Source: JAHDBG01 sp963922685 | GTDB lineage: Bacteria; Pseudomonadota; Gammaproteobacteria; Chromatiales; Chromatiaceae | Assembly (NCBI GenBank): GCA_963922685.1 | Contig: CAWUJM010000008.1 | Location: 1-44,917 of the forward strand | Reading direction: 5' to 3' | DNA length: 44,917 nt | In this document: positions 1-8,389 of the stretch, in pieces | Position numbering within the stretch: position 1 is the first letter of the stretch | Layout: each line of letters opens with the position of its first letter | Program-made: the position numbers and the translations under genes | The notes under the pieces: generated by a model | Databases searched by the model: none | What the model saw: only the letters and a program-made list of their open reading frames with translations | Told to the model about the DNA's origin: nothing

Positions 1-38
1 ACCCCTACAACCCTTATTTTTATTGGGGGTTTCTATCG

Positions 39-53
39 CAGCGGGAATTGCTG
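39..53 (+). repeat. 15-base repeat shared with the far end of the window
   Basis: The sequence CAGCGGGAATTGCTG lies here, and its exact reverse complement lies at 44864-44878. Both copies are non-coding and close to a window edge. This is what an insertion-sequence end or small dispersed repeat would look like if it stopped an assembly. The family was not identified. The rest of 1-238, downstream of gspC, shows no gene. Confidence 0.5.
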
Positions 54-238
54 GTACTACCTGAGATAGCTTCCGCTAACACAATCAGAGTCCGGGTAGT
101 GGGTCAAAGATATGTTGCTGCGTAAATCAATTAGAAATCACAAATAAAAATACTGGTTTTTCAAGATGCCATATGTAATTTTCAGCTTGACATTTGCATG
201 AGCAACACATTTAGCCCGCATCCCGGAACTGACCCGGA

Positions 239-1129
239 TTATAATTCGAGATAGATGTTCAGAGTCTGCACCACCCCGCGCCGTTCCAGTACCAGCTCAA
301 ACTGTTTATCTTCACTCAGTGTGCTGAGCAAACCCGGCAGGTTTTTGATGTCATTCACGGCGATATCGTTCAGACTGATCAGGATGTCACCTTTTTGCAA
401 CCCCAGCTGACCCAGTAATACCGGGTCAGTACCCGGTGCGACCTGAAGACCATGAATCCGGCCGGTACGCATGACCGGTGCTCCGCTGATCAGACGACTC
501 ATGGCCATCGGATTATCCTGCAATTGTCGGCGATAACGCTGTAGCTTACGTACCACCTGTGGTTGCTGCAGTATGACCGGTTCACCCGGTATGCCGACCG
601 ATCTGACCGGTGCAACCTGTTGCTCGATACCTTGCGTATTTCTGGGCAGGGTCAGCTCCACAAACTCGCTGCCGCGCAGTAACACGACATGGTCCGCGTA
701 CACACCGTGCAGGCTGACCCCCGTCTGAATCTGTGCACCGACCAGATATTTCCGGGGTGCCGCATTGGCGGACGAAATCAATGCCAGCCCGGTCTTCGGA
801 TCATCTGTCGCATACACGCCGCGTAATGTCAGACGGAGTCTTGCCGGTGCGACCGGACGTGGTTTAACCGGTCGGGTCTGAGCTGCCCCGGGAAACAGGT
901 CATATACTGCCGGATCCGACTGCGACTGTGGCTGTGCTGCCGGTACGACAATGGCTGCCAGATTATCTGTCTCTGTCTGCCATAACCAGACCAGATGTGC
1001 TGTGTGCCAGGCCAGCAGGATCACCAGGCTCAGCAATACCAGATGGGCCAGCAAACGGGCCAAACGGACTAACCAAGGCGTGTCCCAGTCCCAGGTCTGC
1101 CATTGTTCCAGCCAGGCATTCAATGCCAT
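239..1129 (-). CDS. gspC: Type II secretion system protein GspC
   Basis: GspC is the inner-membrane clamp protein of the type II secretion system and links the inner-membrane platform to the GspD secretin. The 296 residues show a short cytoplasmic N-terminus, one hydrophobic segment at about 20-48, a proline-rich linker, a homology-region domain at about 95-165 and a C-terminal PDZ-like domain from about 205 (QKGDILISLNDI). Length and layout fit the family. It overlaps the upstream gspN by 10 bases and is the last gene of the operon. In most genomes gspC is first and gspD follows. Here no gspD is seen in the 238 bases downstream. Confidence 0.9.
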   Translation of the reverse strand: MALNAWLEQWQTWDWDTPWLVRLARLLAHLVLLSLVILLAWHTAHLVWLWQTETDNLAAIVVPAAQPQSQSDPAVYDLFPGAAQTRPVKPRPVAPARLRLTLRGVYATDDPKTGLALISSANAAPRKYLVGAQIQTGVSLHGVYADHVVLLRGSEFVELTLPRNTQGIEQQVAPVRSVGIPGEPVILQQPQVVRKLQRYRRQLQDNPMAMSRLISGAPVMRTGRIHGLQVAPGTDPVLLGQLGLQKGDILISLNDIAVNDIKNLPGLLSTLSEDKQFELVLERRGVVQTLNIYLEL

Positions 1130-1908
1130 TTCCCCTGCTGGGTAATGGCCAGATAACCCTGCTGATCTGCGGTACCGACCAGATCTGCCAGTACGCTGAT
1201 CTCACTGTCTGCCCGGACCGGTCGGATCTTCAGTGTGAGTTTCCAGGTCTGATCCGGCGACAGTATCCACTGTCCTTCACCCTGTAACAGATCGTCTGCA
1301 GCGGGCGCAAACTGCAACATCACAGACTGATCGTCTGTCTGCGATAACTGCCCCTGCCAGTCACCCAGCTCAGCCAGCCCGGCTAACCCCAGACTATTCA
1401 GCACAATCTGTCCCTGTAATGCGACCGGCCAGGTATCGGCGATTGCCAGCTCCGTCAGATCAACCTGCAGATCGCCCTGCACCACTGCGGGCAGATACAT
1501 GGCGGACTGGTTCATCAGCGCATGCATGTCCTGTAACAGTGCCTGTGCCTGCAGATCGCGTCCCTGCATAGCCCCTGAAAGGCTGATACCTGCAAATCCG
1601 GTCACTGCGGCACCTTCATACTGCAGGGCGACCTGATATTCCCAGACACCACGCAACAATCCCCAGGGGTGAAATGACCAGCGCACCGCCTGCACCGCAT
1701 GTGTCTGCCACTCAACCCAGTCAGCACTACCCTGCCACAGAGTGCCACGTAATCCGCTCGGCTGCATCTCCATCTGCGGCGTACTGATCTGTTCCCAGAC
1801 GCTCCGTACCGGCACCAGTGCCACCACAAACCCGATGAAGGCGAGACATAAGACCAGAACATAAGGCCAGATTCGTGCTCGCGCCGCTGCCTGCTGCATC
1901 ATACTCAC
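1120..1908 (-). CDS. gspN: Type II secretion system protein GspN
   Basis: GspN is an optional subunit of the type II secretion inner-membrane platform, anchored once in the membrane with a beta-rich periplasmic domain. The 262 residues have a hydrophobic segment at about 14-34. A periplasmic part follows with the family-typical stretch GLRGTLWQGSADW at about 53-65. It overlaps gspM by 4 bases upstream and gspC downstream, so it is translationally coupled. Its exact role is unclear in the family, and many systems lack it. Confidence 0.85.
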   Translation of the reverse strand: MSMMQQAAARARIWPYVLVLCLAFIGFVVALVPVRSVWEQISTPQMEMQPSGLRGTLWQGSADWVEWQTHAVQAVRWSFHPWGLLRGVWEYQVALQYEGAAVTGFAGISLSGAMQGRDLQAQALLQDMHALMNQSAMYLPAVVQGDLQVDLTELAIADTWPVALQGQIVLNSLGLAGLAELGDWQGQLSQTDDQSVMLQFAPAADDLLQGEGQWILSPDQTWKLTLKIRPVRADSEISVLADLVGTADQQGYLAITQQGKWH

Positions 1909-2360
1909 TCAGTTAAGATCAGACGGACCCGCACCTGACCGCTGGACAGACGCCTGATATCGGCGGATGCGATCGTCGCCAGACTCTCCTGACGCAACCG
2001 GTTCAGCCACAATAACAGATCCCGGAAATTGACTGAAGTGAAATCCAGTTGCCATTCACCGGTGCGTGGATCAGCCACTTTACGGGCCGGACGCAACCGG
2101 TAACGATCCAGACTGGTATCCAGCAGGCTGCCAAGTGGTGCACTCCTGCCACCACCCAACGCATGTACTTCAGCACTCTGGCGCAATAACCAGCGGATAT
2201 CTTCCTCAGCATCCACCACGCGCTGTTGCTGCTGCACCACCTGCGCAGTCCAGGGACTCCATACCCAGACATATAACAGCAACGCACCCAGCACAAACAC
2301 CAGACCACCCAGCCACTTGCGGGTGGTCTGATCAATGCCTGCATACCACGCCGCGATCAT
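1905..2360 (-). CDS. gspM: Type II secretion system protein GspM
   Basis: GspM is a bitopic inner-membrane protein that partners GspL in the secretion platform. The 151 residues contain one membrane segment at about 17-34 (GGLVFVLGALLLYVWVW). A predicted helical region follows, then a small ferredoxin-like periplasmic domain. Length is typical of the family. It overlaps gspL by 4 bases and gspN by 4 bases. The family diverges strongly in sequence, so position between gspL and gspN carries much of the assignment. Confidence 0.85.
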   Translation of the reverse strand: MIAAWYAGIDQTTRKWLGGLVFVLGALLLYVWVWSPWTAQVVQQQQRVVDAEEDIRWLLRQSAEVHALGGGRSAPLGSLLDTSLDRYRLRPARKVADPRTGEWQLDFTSVNFRDLLLWLNRLRQESLATIASADIRRLSSGQVRVRLILTE

Positions 2361-3544
2361 ACCCCCTGCCCCTGTATCGGTTGTATCCAGACAGTTGCCG
2401 TATACTGCTGCTTATCCTGACGTACTGGCTCCAGTGTGACTGCGACCGTATGCAGCGAACGCAAGCCTGTCACCAGTTGCTGAATCACTGTTTCAGACGG
2501 TACTTGCAAATCCACCCGTAACTTGCCCTGTGCAAATGATAAACGGGTAATACGTCCCTTACCAAAACGTTGCAGTACTTCGCCGGTATTGGCTAACAGA
2601 CCGATAAAATCGGTACTGCGAGCCGCGGCCGCCTGTTGCAGCCGCTGCACCTGCTGTTGCATCTGTACCCGCGGATCAACCACCTGTCGCGCCTGTGGAA
2701 AGGTGGTGCGATAAATCTGTTCTGCCTGTGCAGCCAGATCGCGATACCGGGTCTCCAGCGCATCATGCCGCAAGCCCAGTGTCAGCAAACTGACCACACA
2801 GACCAGCACTGCTGTGACTGCCGCATACCGGTAATATTGCCAGTTCAGCGAGTCTGTGGCGACCGCATAATCACCCTGTAACAGGTTCACCGCTCGTAAC
2901 AGAGAATAATTCGCCGCCGCCCGGGCCAGTTCATCCTGTGCCTGCTCCGCTGCGTCCGGACGATAACCGGGCAGGTCTGCGACCGGCTGGCGTGTCTGCA
3001 GACGCAAATCCCGTACCACCGGCTGTTCCGGACACAGGGCAACCAGATCCGCCAGTTGTGTGACCGGCCCGCAGAAGACTTCAGTCAGGTCTGGTATCAG
3101 GGTAAAGGTCTCGTCCTGCAACACAACAACCGGTTTGTCACCCGCAAACAGACAGGACGCCGGCACTAACTGATCGGGTTGCAGACCGAGCAGTCGCATC
3201 CGCTGCAGATAGTCGTCCAGCACAGAGCGGCGGATAACGGCTGTGTGCACCAGCTTACCCACGGCCTTGCGGAACGCAAAATGATTCTGTTCCGCATCGC
3301 AGGCCAGCTCTTCTTCCAGTGCATACGGCAGACTTTCGCGAATACGCCGCTCGCTGCGCGTCGGCAGGTGCGGTGCATGCATCGAAATATGCAGGCAGGG
3401 CAACACCACCACCAGCCGGAGGCTACCAACCAGGCTGGCCAGCTGGGCTGGTTCTGCCACACCGGCTGCCGCAGCGGCACCAGTACGGCACCAGATCATC
3501 GGCCCTTGTTCGCGCCAGTATAAAAAGAAACGTGATGGCGTCAC
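2357..3544 (-). CDS. gspL: Type II secretion system protein GspL
   Basis: GspL anchors the GspE ATPase to the inner membrane. The 395 residues show a cytoplasmic actin-like domain (about 1-230) that includes the family pattern RRIRESLPYALEEELA near 66-81. A single membrane segment follows at about 239-262, then a periplasmic ferredoxin-like domain. Length fits the family. It overlaps gspK and gspM by 4 bases each. GspE, its partner, is not encoded in the window. Confidence 0.9.
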   Translation of the reverse strand: MTPSRFFLYWREQGPMIWCRTGAAAAAGVAEPAQLASLVGSLRLVVVLPCLHISMHAPHLPTRSERRIRESLPYALEEELACDAEQNHFAFRKAVGKLVHTAVIRRSVLDDYLQRMRLLGLQPDQLVPASCLFAGDKPVVVLQDETFTLIPDLTEVFCGPVTQLADLVALCPEQPVVRDLRLQTRQPVADLPGYRPDAAEQAQDELARAAANYSLLRAVNLLQGDYAVATDSLNWQYYRYAAVTAVLVCVVSLLTLGLRHDALETRYRDLAAQAEQIYRTTFPQARQVVDPRVQMQQQVQRLQQAAAARSTDFIGLLANTGEVLQRFGKGRITRLSFAQGKLRVDLQVPSETVIQQLVTGLRSLHTVAVTLEPVRQDKQQYTATVWIQPIQGQGV

Positions 3545-4491
3545 AAATACGCACCTGAACTGCGTTGCAGCACCGTCGCATCCTGCTCACGACGGCGGAT
3601 TAACAGCAGGGCCGGTATCACCTGCTCTGCAATCTGTGCGTTACCACGCAATAAAAAAAACTGACTGGTCACACTCAACGAGGTCTTTTTAAGCTCGGGC
3701 AATTTGTCATCCGGCATCTGCTGCTGGTTACTGCGAAAGGCCAGAAATTCCTTTACAGTCACAAACGGATCAGTCAGCCGACGATCCAGAATATCCTCAA
3801 CCAGTGTTTCAGTCATATCATCTGCCAGACTTCGCAAGACCATCTTAGGTGCGGTATTCACATTCACCGGTCGATAACCCGGCAGTGCCGTGACATAGGG
3901 TGCCACCTTCTGCCAGATCTCCGGTGTCATACCGCGCAGCAATAACAATTCCGTGGCGCTGAATAACGGCTGATCGGCAGAACGCCGCGCCGGTGTCAGC
4001 GCCAGATAATAATAATCTTCTGCACCGCCCGGCAACGTCTCTTCCTGATCCGCATCCAGCCAGTCACGCAGAGCATGCATGATCTGTTGCGCAGCAGACA
4101 GCTCAACCTCCACAGCGACCAGCAGGCGCTGTAACCGCGCCGCTTCCAGTGGCTGGAATTTACCATTCACAATCAGGTTATTCAGATTGAAACGACCCTG
4201 CATATCCTCCAGCTGACCATGAATCACACCCTGATCCAGCGTCAGTGGCGACAGATGCAGTGCCCAGCTCTCCTGCAGTGTGTCAGTCTCACTGGTACGC
4301 TGATCACGCAACAGAATCGCTTCTGCCCAGGCCGCCATCGCATCCACATAATCCAGTGCACGACTGCTGTACAGGAGCTGTTCCGTACGCTGCAACCCGG
4401 TCTGCTGCCACAACAGGGTCGCAGTGGACAGGGTCGCTATCACGGCCAGCACTGACAGCACGGTAATCAGTGCCACACCCTGTTGCTTCAT
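3541..4491 (-). CDS. gspK: Type II secretion minor pseudopilin GspK
   Basis: GspK is the large minor pseudopilin at the tip of the secretion pseudopilus. The 316-residue protein starts with a short leader MKQQG followed by a hydrophobic helix (VALITVLSVLAVIATL), the type III signal cleaved by the GspO/PilD prepilin peptidase. As usual for GspK, the glutamate at +5 of the mature helix is missing. The large alpha domain contains the conserved NLNNLI and VNVNTAP segments. It overlaps gspJ by 4 bases and gspL by 4 bases. Confidence 0.92.
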   Translation of the reverse strand: MKQQGVALITVLSVLAVIATLSTATLLWQQTGLQRTEQLLYSSRALDYVDAMAAWAEAILLRDQRTSETDTLQESWALHLSPLTLDQGVIHGQLEDMQGRFNLNNLIVNGKFQPLEAARLQRLLVAVEVELSAAQQIMHALRDWLDADQEETLPGGAEDYYYLALTPARRSADQPLFSATELLLLRGMTPEIWQKVAPYVTALPGYRPVNVNTAPKMVLRSLADDMTETLVEDILDRRLTDPFVTVKEFLAFRSNQQQMPDDKLPELKKTSLSVTSQFFLLRGNAQIAEQVIPALLLIRRREQDATVLQRSSGAYL

Positions 4492-5123
4492 GAAGCGTCT
4501 GCCGGAGACGATAACAATGGCAGACGATGCTGCACAACCCGCCCTGCCCGGGTCTGCATGCGGATCCGCAACGCCTGCGGCAACCGGGTCAGCACCGGTT
4601 CTGCGACATCCTGATCCGTCCGTGGCCAGTCAGTATGCCAGGCATCCTCGTCAAACACGGCCAGCTCGAATGCCGTCACCTGATCCACCAGCCGACGTTC
4701 GTCAAACCGGGAATCCTGCGCCTGATCCAGCACCGCAGAGACTGCACGCTGCAGCGTATTGTCTGCCACACGATAACGGATCCGCAACAAACGACTTGCC
4801 ATGCCCTGATACGTCACAGCACCGGTACGAGTCAGGCTCAGTGCCATTCCTTTCACCAGCTGCAATGCCGGCATCCTGTCACCATGCGGCCCCTTCACCG
4901 GACGGGCCACCGCCTGCGCGATATCCAGTTCCAGATACACCAGCACCCGCTGCAGATCGGCCAGATCCGCATAGCGTGTCTGCAGGACTGAGCGCGACAG
5001 CAACATCTGCGACAGGGCAGCATAGACCGCAATGGACACGATGGCAAACACTGCCATCGCGACCAGCAGCTCTAACAAAGTAAAACCCGCTGTCACGCGG
5101 GCAGATTGTGCGGACTCACCCAC
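4488..5123 (-). CDS. gspJ: Type II secretion minor pseudopilin GspJ
   Basis: GspJ is a minor pseudopilin that assembles with GspI and GspK at the pseudopilus tip. The 211 residues carry the prepilin signal with cleavage expected after Gly13 (AG/FTLLELLVAM), which leaves Phe at +1 and Glu at +5. The C-terminal two thirds form the globular part. The start overlaps the end of gspI by 8 bases, and the stop overlaps the gspK start by 4. Confidence 0.92.
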   Translation of the reverse strand: MGESAQSARVTAGFTLLELLVAMAVFAIVSIAVYAALSQMLLSRSVLQTRYADLADLQRVLVYLELDIAQAVARPVKGPHGDRMPALQLVKGMALSLTRTGAVTYQGMASRLLRIRYRVADNTLQRAVSAVLDQAQDSRFDERRLVDQVTAFELAVFDEDAWHTDWPRTDQDVAEPVLTRLPQALRIRMQTRAGRVVQHRLPLLSSPADAS

Positions 5124-5511
5124 CAGCGGTACGCCGGAAATAAGCCGTACGTGTCACCAGAGCCTCCTGATCCTGGTCCAGACCAATCTGCAACACCACC
5201 TGGCGGAGGTCCGGATCGGGCGATAACTGTACCTCACGCGACCAGAACCACTCACGCTGATTCTCCAGAAAAGTCTGGCGATCCTGACCCGGAGCTGGCC
5301 AGTCTTCTGCCGCTCGCCACTCAGCCAGCCGTTCGCTCAACAGGGCATTCGCTTCGGTACGATCCTGCAGGGCCTCCAGCGTCAGGGCCGCCTGCGAGAC
5401 AGACTGGATGGCAGCCGCAAATGCAATCGCCAGGATGGTCAGTGCCACCAGCACCTCCAGCAGAGTAAAGCCTGCTGCCGGCACCGGATCGGCGACACTA
5501 AGTTGCCGCAC
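5116..5511 (-). CDS. gspI: Type II secretion minor pseudopilin GspI
   Basis: GspI is a minor pseudopilin that starts the tip complex with GspJ and GspK. The 131 residues have a prepilin signal with Gly14/Phe15 cleavage and Glu at +5 (AG/FTLLEVLVALTI). The small globular domain matches the usual length. Its start overlaps the stop of the thioredoxin-like gene by 14 bases. gspG and gspH, which usually precede gspI, are not here, so the pseudopilin set is split between loci. Confidence 0.9.
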   Translation of the reverse strand: MRQLSVADPVPAAGFTLLEVLVALTILAIAFAAAIQSVSQAALTLEALQDRTEANALLSERLAEWRAAEDWPAPGQDRQTFLENQREWFWSREVQLSPDPDLRQVVLQIGLDQDQEALVTRTAYFRRTAGG

Positions 5512-6031
5512 CTGCTACTGCCTGTTGATTCTGCACCTCTGGCGTCTCCGGTTCAGCCGTAGCCCATTTTTCCAGGAAGGTCATCAGCTTCAGTTCATCG
5601 TAGCCGTTACCCTGTTCCAGTACGGCCGTGGGCTGACTGTGCAGAACTGCTCCTTTAGCAGAAAACACATAAAAGTGCGGCGTCCCCCGGAATGGTGGCA
5701 GATCTGCCAGAAATTGCGTATTCCGGTTGTCACGCCCGTAATAGATCTTCAGCAGCACAAAATGTTTGTGCAGAAAATCATGCACAGACGGTGTGTCCTG
5801 TAAAAACTTATCCAGGGTGCGACACCAGATACACCAGTCACCACCGACAAACATCAGAATACGCCGGTTGCTCTCTTCTGCCCGCTGCATGGCGAACCTG
5901 AAATCGGCCTGTGGATCATGGTTCGTGTCATACACTTGTGAATAACGCGGCAATACCTCCTCTTCATCGGCACACCCTGTAACAAACAACATCGCTAAGC
6001 TGAGTACAGCGACAGATAAGAGACGCATCAT
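5498..6031 (-). CDS. Thioredoxin-fold lipoprotein at the head of the gsp operon
   Basis: This is a predicted periplasmic, membrane-anchored thioredoxin-like protein of 177 residues. A signal peptide ends in the lipobox LFVTGC (Cys20), and the redox motif is W-C67-I-W-C70. A likely cis-proline lies in the segment FRGTPHFYVF. It belongs to the thioredoxin_2/DsbD-gamma-like group, probably reducing or oxidising disulfides outside the membrane. It overlaps gspI by 14 bases, so it is almost certainly co-transcribed with the secretion genes. A role in disulfide handling of secreted proteins or secretion subunits is inference. Confidence 0.8.
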   Translation of the reverse strand: MMRLLSVAVLSLAMLFVTGCADEEEVLPRYSQVYDTNHDPQADFRFAMQRAEESNRRILMFVGGDWCIWCRTLDKFLQDTPSVHDFLHKHFVLLKIYYGRDNRNTQFLADLPPFRGTPHFYVFSAKGAVLHSQPTAVLEQGNGYDELKLMTFLEKWATAEPETPEVQNQQAVAGAAT

Positions 6032-6163
6032 TTCTTAACTCCTGTCAAACGAAAAATAAGTCCATGGTGCCAGCTTCAGCGTTGCCCGTAAACAAAAAAT
6101 CAAGCCTGAAAATCATTTCCTGAGTTTGTATTAAGTGTTCAGTAATCAGCCGTATAAAAGGGA

Positions 6164-6333
6164 TCCTAATTACCACCCATACTAAGCTCTGCTTCAGATA
6201 CGCTCTATAGCATCAGAAAAAGTCCACTTAACAGTGGAGCAACATCGGCTGCGGTAAAAGTGAAATCACATCGCTAATCAATGGCTTGAATGCGAATGAC
6301 GTAACTATGGCTTAAGAAGAGTGGTAATTAGGA
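6164..6333. mobile_element. Inverted-repeat scar, possible remnant of an insertion sequence
   Basis: A 13-base perfect inverted repeat, TCCTAATTACCAC at 6164-6176 and its complement at 6321-6333, bounds about 170 bases. It extends to 14 of 15 matches. Just inside the right end is a short open stretch ending ...TSLINGLNANDVTMA-stop next to the repeat, which looks like the 3' end of a transposase gene followed by its terminal repeat. A small hairpin lies at 6223-6238. No intact transposase is present and the family is unknown. The flanks 6032-6163 and 6641-6716 show nothing else. Confidence 0.45.
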
Positions 6334-6339
6334 AAGGGA

Positions 6340-6640
6340 TTAAGTCGCCATTATCGGCTGAGCGTAGTGTCTGGTAACTGGTAGCGTATCAATAGACTTA
6401 TTGATCCACTGGACCAGACCAGCCATTTCTGTACCGATCTGTAATGGCTCCACATAACGGTGGAGTTCACCCTTCTATGGCGTTAGAGTTATATGTCCAA
6501 TCAGCTTTTACCTTAAAACGAATCATTTCCCAGAGACCAGGTTTTCTCTCTTTTTCTTTATCAATCTCTTCCTGTTGACACTGTGAGATATTCCATAGTT
6601 TTTCCAGTTCTGATGGCACTTCAGTCGGGTAATTTTTCAT
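6340..6640 (-). pseudogene. Remnant of a Fic-domain protein
   Basis: Two short pieces in different frames resemble the N-terminal half of a Fic/DOC protein. The first (6640 to 6467, 57 codons from an ATG) ends in WTYNSNAIEG, the hallmark segment before the Fic core, and then hits a TGA. The second, shifted by one frame (about 6466 to 6340), reads TEMAGLVQWINKS then HYAQPIMAT-stop, like the helix leading to the Fic active site. The catalytic HPFxDGNGR motif is absent. The gene is therefore truncated and frameshifted, and it abuts the inverted-repeat scar. The assignment rests on visible motifs only. Confidence 0.6.
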
Positions 6641-6716
6641 AATATCCGGATTTTTGATTCCGACACTAATTTCCTGTTATCGCTTGACGAGCTGGGACTC
6701 CAGCGATCATAACAAG

Positions 6717-7355
6717 TCAGTGCGCCTGACCAGATCGCGCAAGCTTCTGTTCAATCAGATCTTCAGCTGCCACCAGCAATCCATCATACCCGTCTTTTGC
6801 TGATGCAAACACAGGATGCTGATCAGCAATGACCAGTGTCGGTGTGGTATGGATTGCCAGACGCTGCACTGCCGCATTGTCGCGGCGCAATGCCGCTGTT
6901 GTCTCCGGTGCCAGCATCGCTGCTCTGAATGCCGCAGCATCAATGCCTGATGATCCGGCGAACTCAGACAATGCCGCAACAGAGTTCAACTCACGCTGCT
7001 GCACATGCAATGCGTCATACAGGGCCGGGTGAAAACGCGGCAGCACACCCAGTGCCTTGGCAGCATAAAAGGCCCGGGCATGATCAATCCAGTCCGGCCG
7101 AAGCGCAATCGGCACCCGGGAAAAGGTCACTTTATCTGACCAGTCTTCCAGCCAGGGCTGCAGATAATGGCGAAATTCAGAACAATGCAGACAACCGTAC
7201 CAGAAATAGAGCGTTAACGCGATCTTCCCGTGCTGTTCCGTGCCTGATGTTGCCGGTACTGACGATGTAGCAGGCGGCGGTGCTTCACAACCGATCAGCC
7301 AGAACCCCGTCACCGCCAGACCAATAAACCTGATCCATTTCCGCATTTTCCGCAC
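6717..7355 (-). CDS. DsbA-like thiol oxidoreductase lipoprotein
   Basis: This is a periplasmic thioredoxin-fold oxidoreductase of the DsbA type, 212 residues. A signal peptide ends in the lipobox WLIGC (Cys23). A low-complexity Ala/Pro/Ser/Thr linker follows, then the active site C55-L-H-C58 in the context FWYGCLHCSEF, an alpha-helical insert and the cis-proline segment HTTPTLVI near the C-terminus. E. coli DsbA has CPHC, so the Leu/His dipeptide would shift the redox potential. It lies 66 bases downstream of the second ABC membrane-domain gene on the same strand and may belong to that operon. DsbA soluble forms lack the lipid anchor seen here. Confidence 0.85.
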   Translation of the reverse strand: MRKMRKWIRFIGLAVTGFWLIGCEAPPPATSSVPATSGTEQHGKIALTLYFWYGCLHCSEFRHYLQPWLEDWSDKVTFSRVPIALRPDWIDHARAFYAAKALGVLPRFHPALYDALHVQQRELNSVAALSEFAGSSGIDAAAFRAAMLAPETTAALRRDNAAVQRLAIHTTPTLVIADQHPVFASAKDGYDGLLVAAEDLIEQKLARSGQAH

Positions 7356-7421
7356 TCCCTGATCACATTACTAATATTCCGGCCAGGCACCAGTTTCTGC
7401 CAGATAAGCCGGTTCTGCCGA

Positions 7422-8363
7422 CTATACGACCTGTTGCGTGGATACCGCATCCAGTCTGGCTTCCAGACGGTATAAGCTGTGCAGATTCTGTCTCGCTCGT
7501 GCCAGCACGGGCATCACTGTCGACAGCGTTGAGACCGGCAATAACACAAACGATAGTACAGCAGTAATCTGATACGGCAGCGCACTCTGATCTGCAATAA
7601 AGAGCGGCAGAATAAAAATAATAATTAATAAAAAACAATAAAATACAGCATAAGAAGAGACGAAATTGTTTACCATATTCTCATTAAATAATAAACGTGA
7701 CTGACTGCCCTGCCTGTTCGCTGACCGGGCATCTGCTGCTATACCAGCGGTATCAGACTGCATCTGCCCGAACCCATCGTGCAGTTTTTGTAAATAACCT
7801 GATAAATCAGACTCATGCCGGGAAGAAGAATTTAAGCAGAACAAACTCCGGGTAAAGTTTTTCCGATAAAACGGAATGATCAGTACGATAATCACCAGCA
7901 ACACATAAAAGGTCGGTGCCGATAACACAGCAAGATACGCCATGGCCAGAATCAGTGCGATAATATTCTGGATCGCCAGAATAAACTGCGTTGTGGCCTG
8001 TGCGAGTACATTACTATCCTTTATTAAGGGCATATAATGCCTGACTTCAGCATATCGCTCAATAAAATCAGGTGACTTCTGACTGATTTTATCAAGCAGA
8101 CGAATACGCATCGCAGCCAGCGTCTGTTCCACTGCTGTCGTGGACTGATCCATCATAAACTGCTGCGCGAACAGATAAATCAGTAGTGCTACCGCATATC
8201 CCAGTAACAGTTCCAGTCTGATCCAGATATCTGTTATCTGCTCTGGTTGCATGCTGATAATGAGCAGCAGAGTAGCATTAGCCAGCCCGGCACTGATCAG
8301 TGCCAGCCTGATACGCGGCGTGTTCAGGCCAACTTCTTTCTGAAAGAAATCAAATAATATCAA
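7422..8363 (-). CDS. ABC exporter transmembrane domain protein without ATPase domain (second of pair)
   Basis: The 313 residues resemble the membrane domain of the cyclic-peptide/siderophore exporters (SyrD/PvdE/YojI type). There are about six hydrophobic segments (near 18-38, 50-70, 125-165, 238-260 and 263-290) separated by charged helical loops. The protein ends right after the linker helix LYRLEARLDA, where full-length members of about 550 residues continue into the nucleotide-binding domain. No Walker A, signature or Walker B motif is present, and none follows before the next gene. It is 26 bases downstream of a paralogue with the same structure. Function is unknown: a heterodimeric channel using an ATPase encoded elsewhere, or a non-ATP role. 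Confidence 0.7.
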   Translation of the reverse strand: MILFDFFQKEVGLNTPRIRLALISAGLANATLLLIISMQPEQITDIWIRLELLLGYAVALLIYLFAQQFMMDQSTTAVEQTLAAMRIRLLDKISQKSPDFIERYAEVRHYMPLIKDSNVLAQATTQFILAIQNIIALILAMAYLAVLSAPTFYVLLVIIVLIIPFYRKNFTRSLFCLNSSSRHESDLSGYLQKLHDGFGQMQSDTAGIAADARSANRQGSQSRLLFNENMVNNFVSSYAVFYCFLLIIIFILPLFIADQSALPYQITAVLSFVLLPVSTLSTVMPVLARARQNLHSLYRLEARLDAVSTQQVV

Positions 8364-8389
8364 ACCAGATTACTCAATCCACCGTTCTG

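Noticed and set aside
928..1287. Plus-strand frames opposite gspC and gspN
   Set aside because: These are antisense shadows in a GC-rich operon, with no domain or ribosome site.
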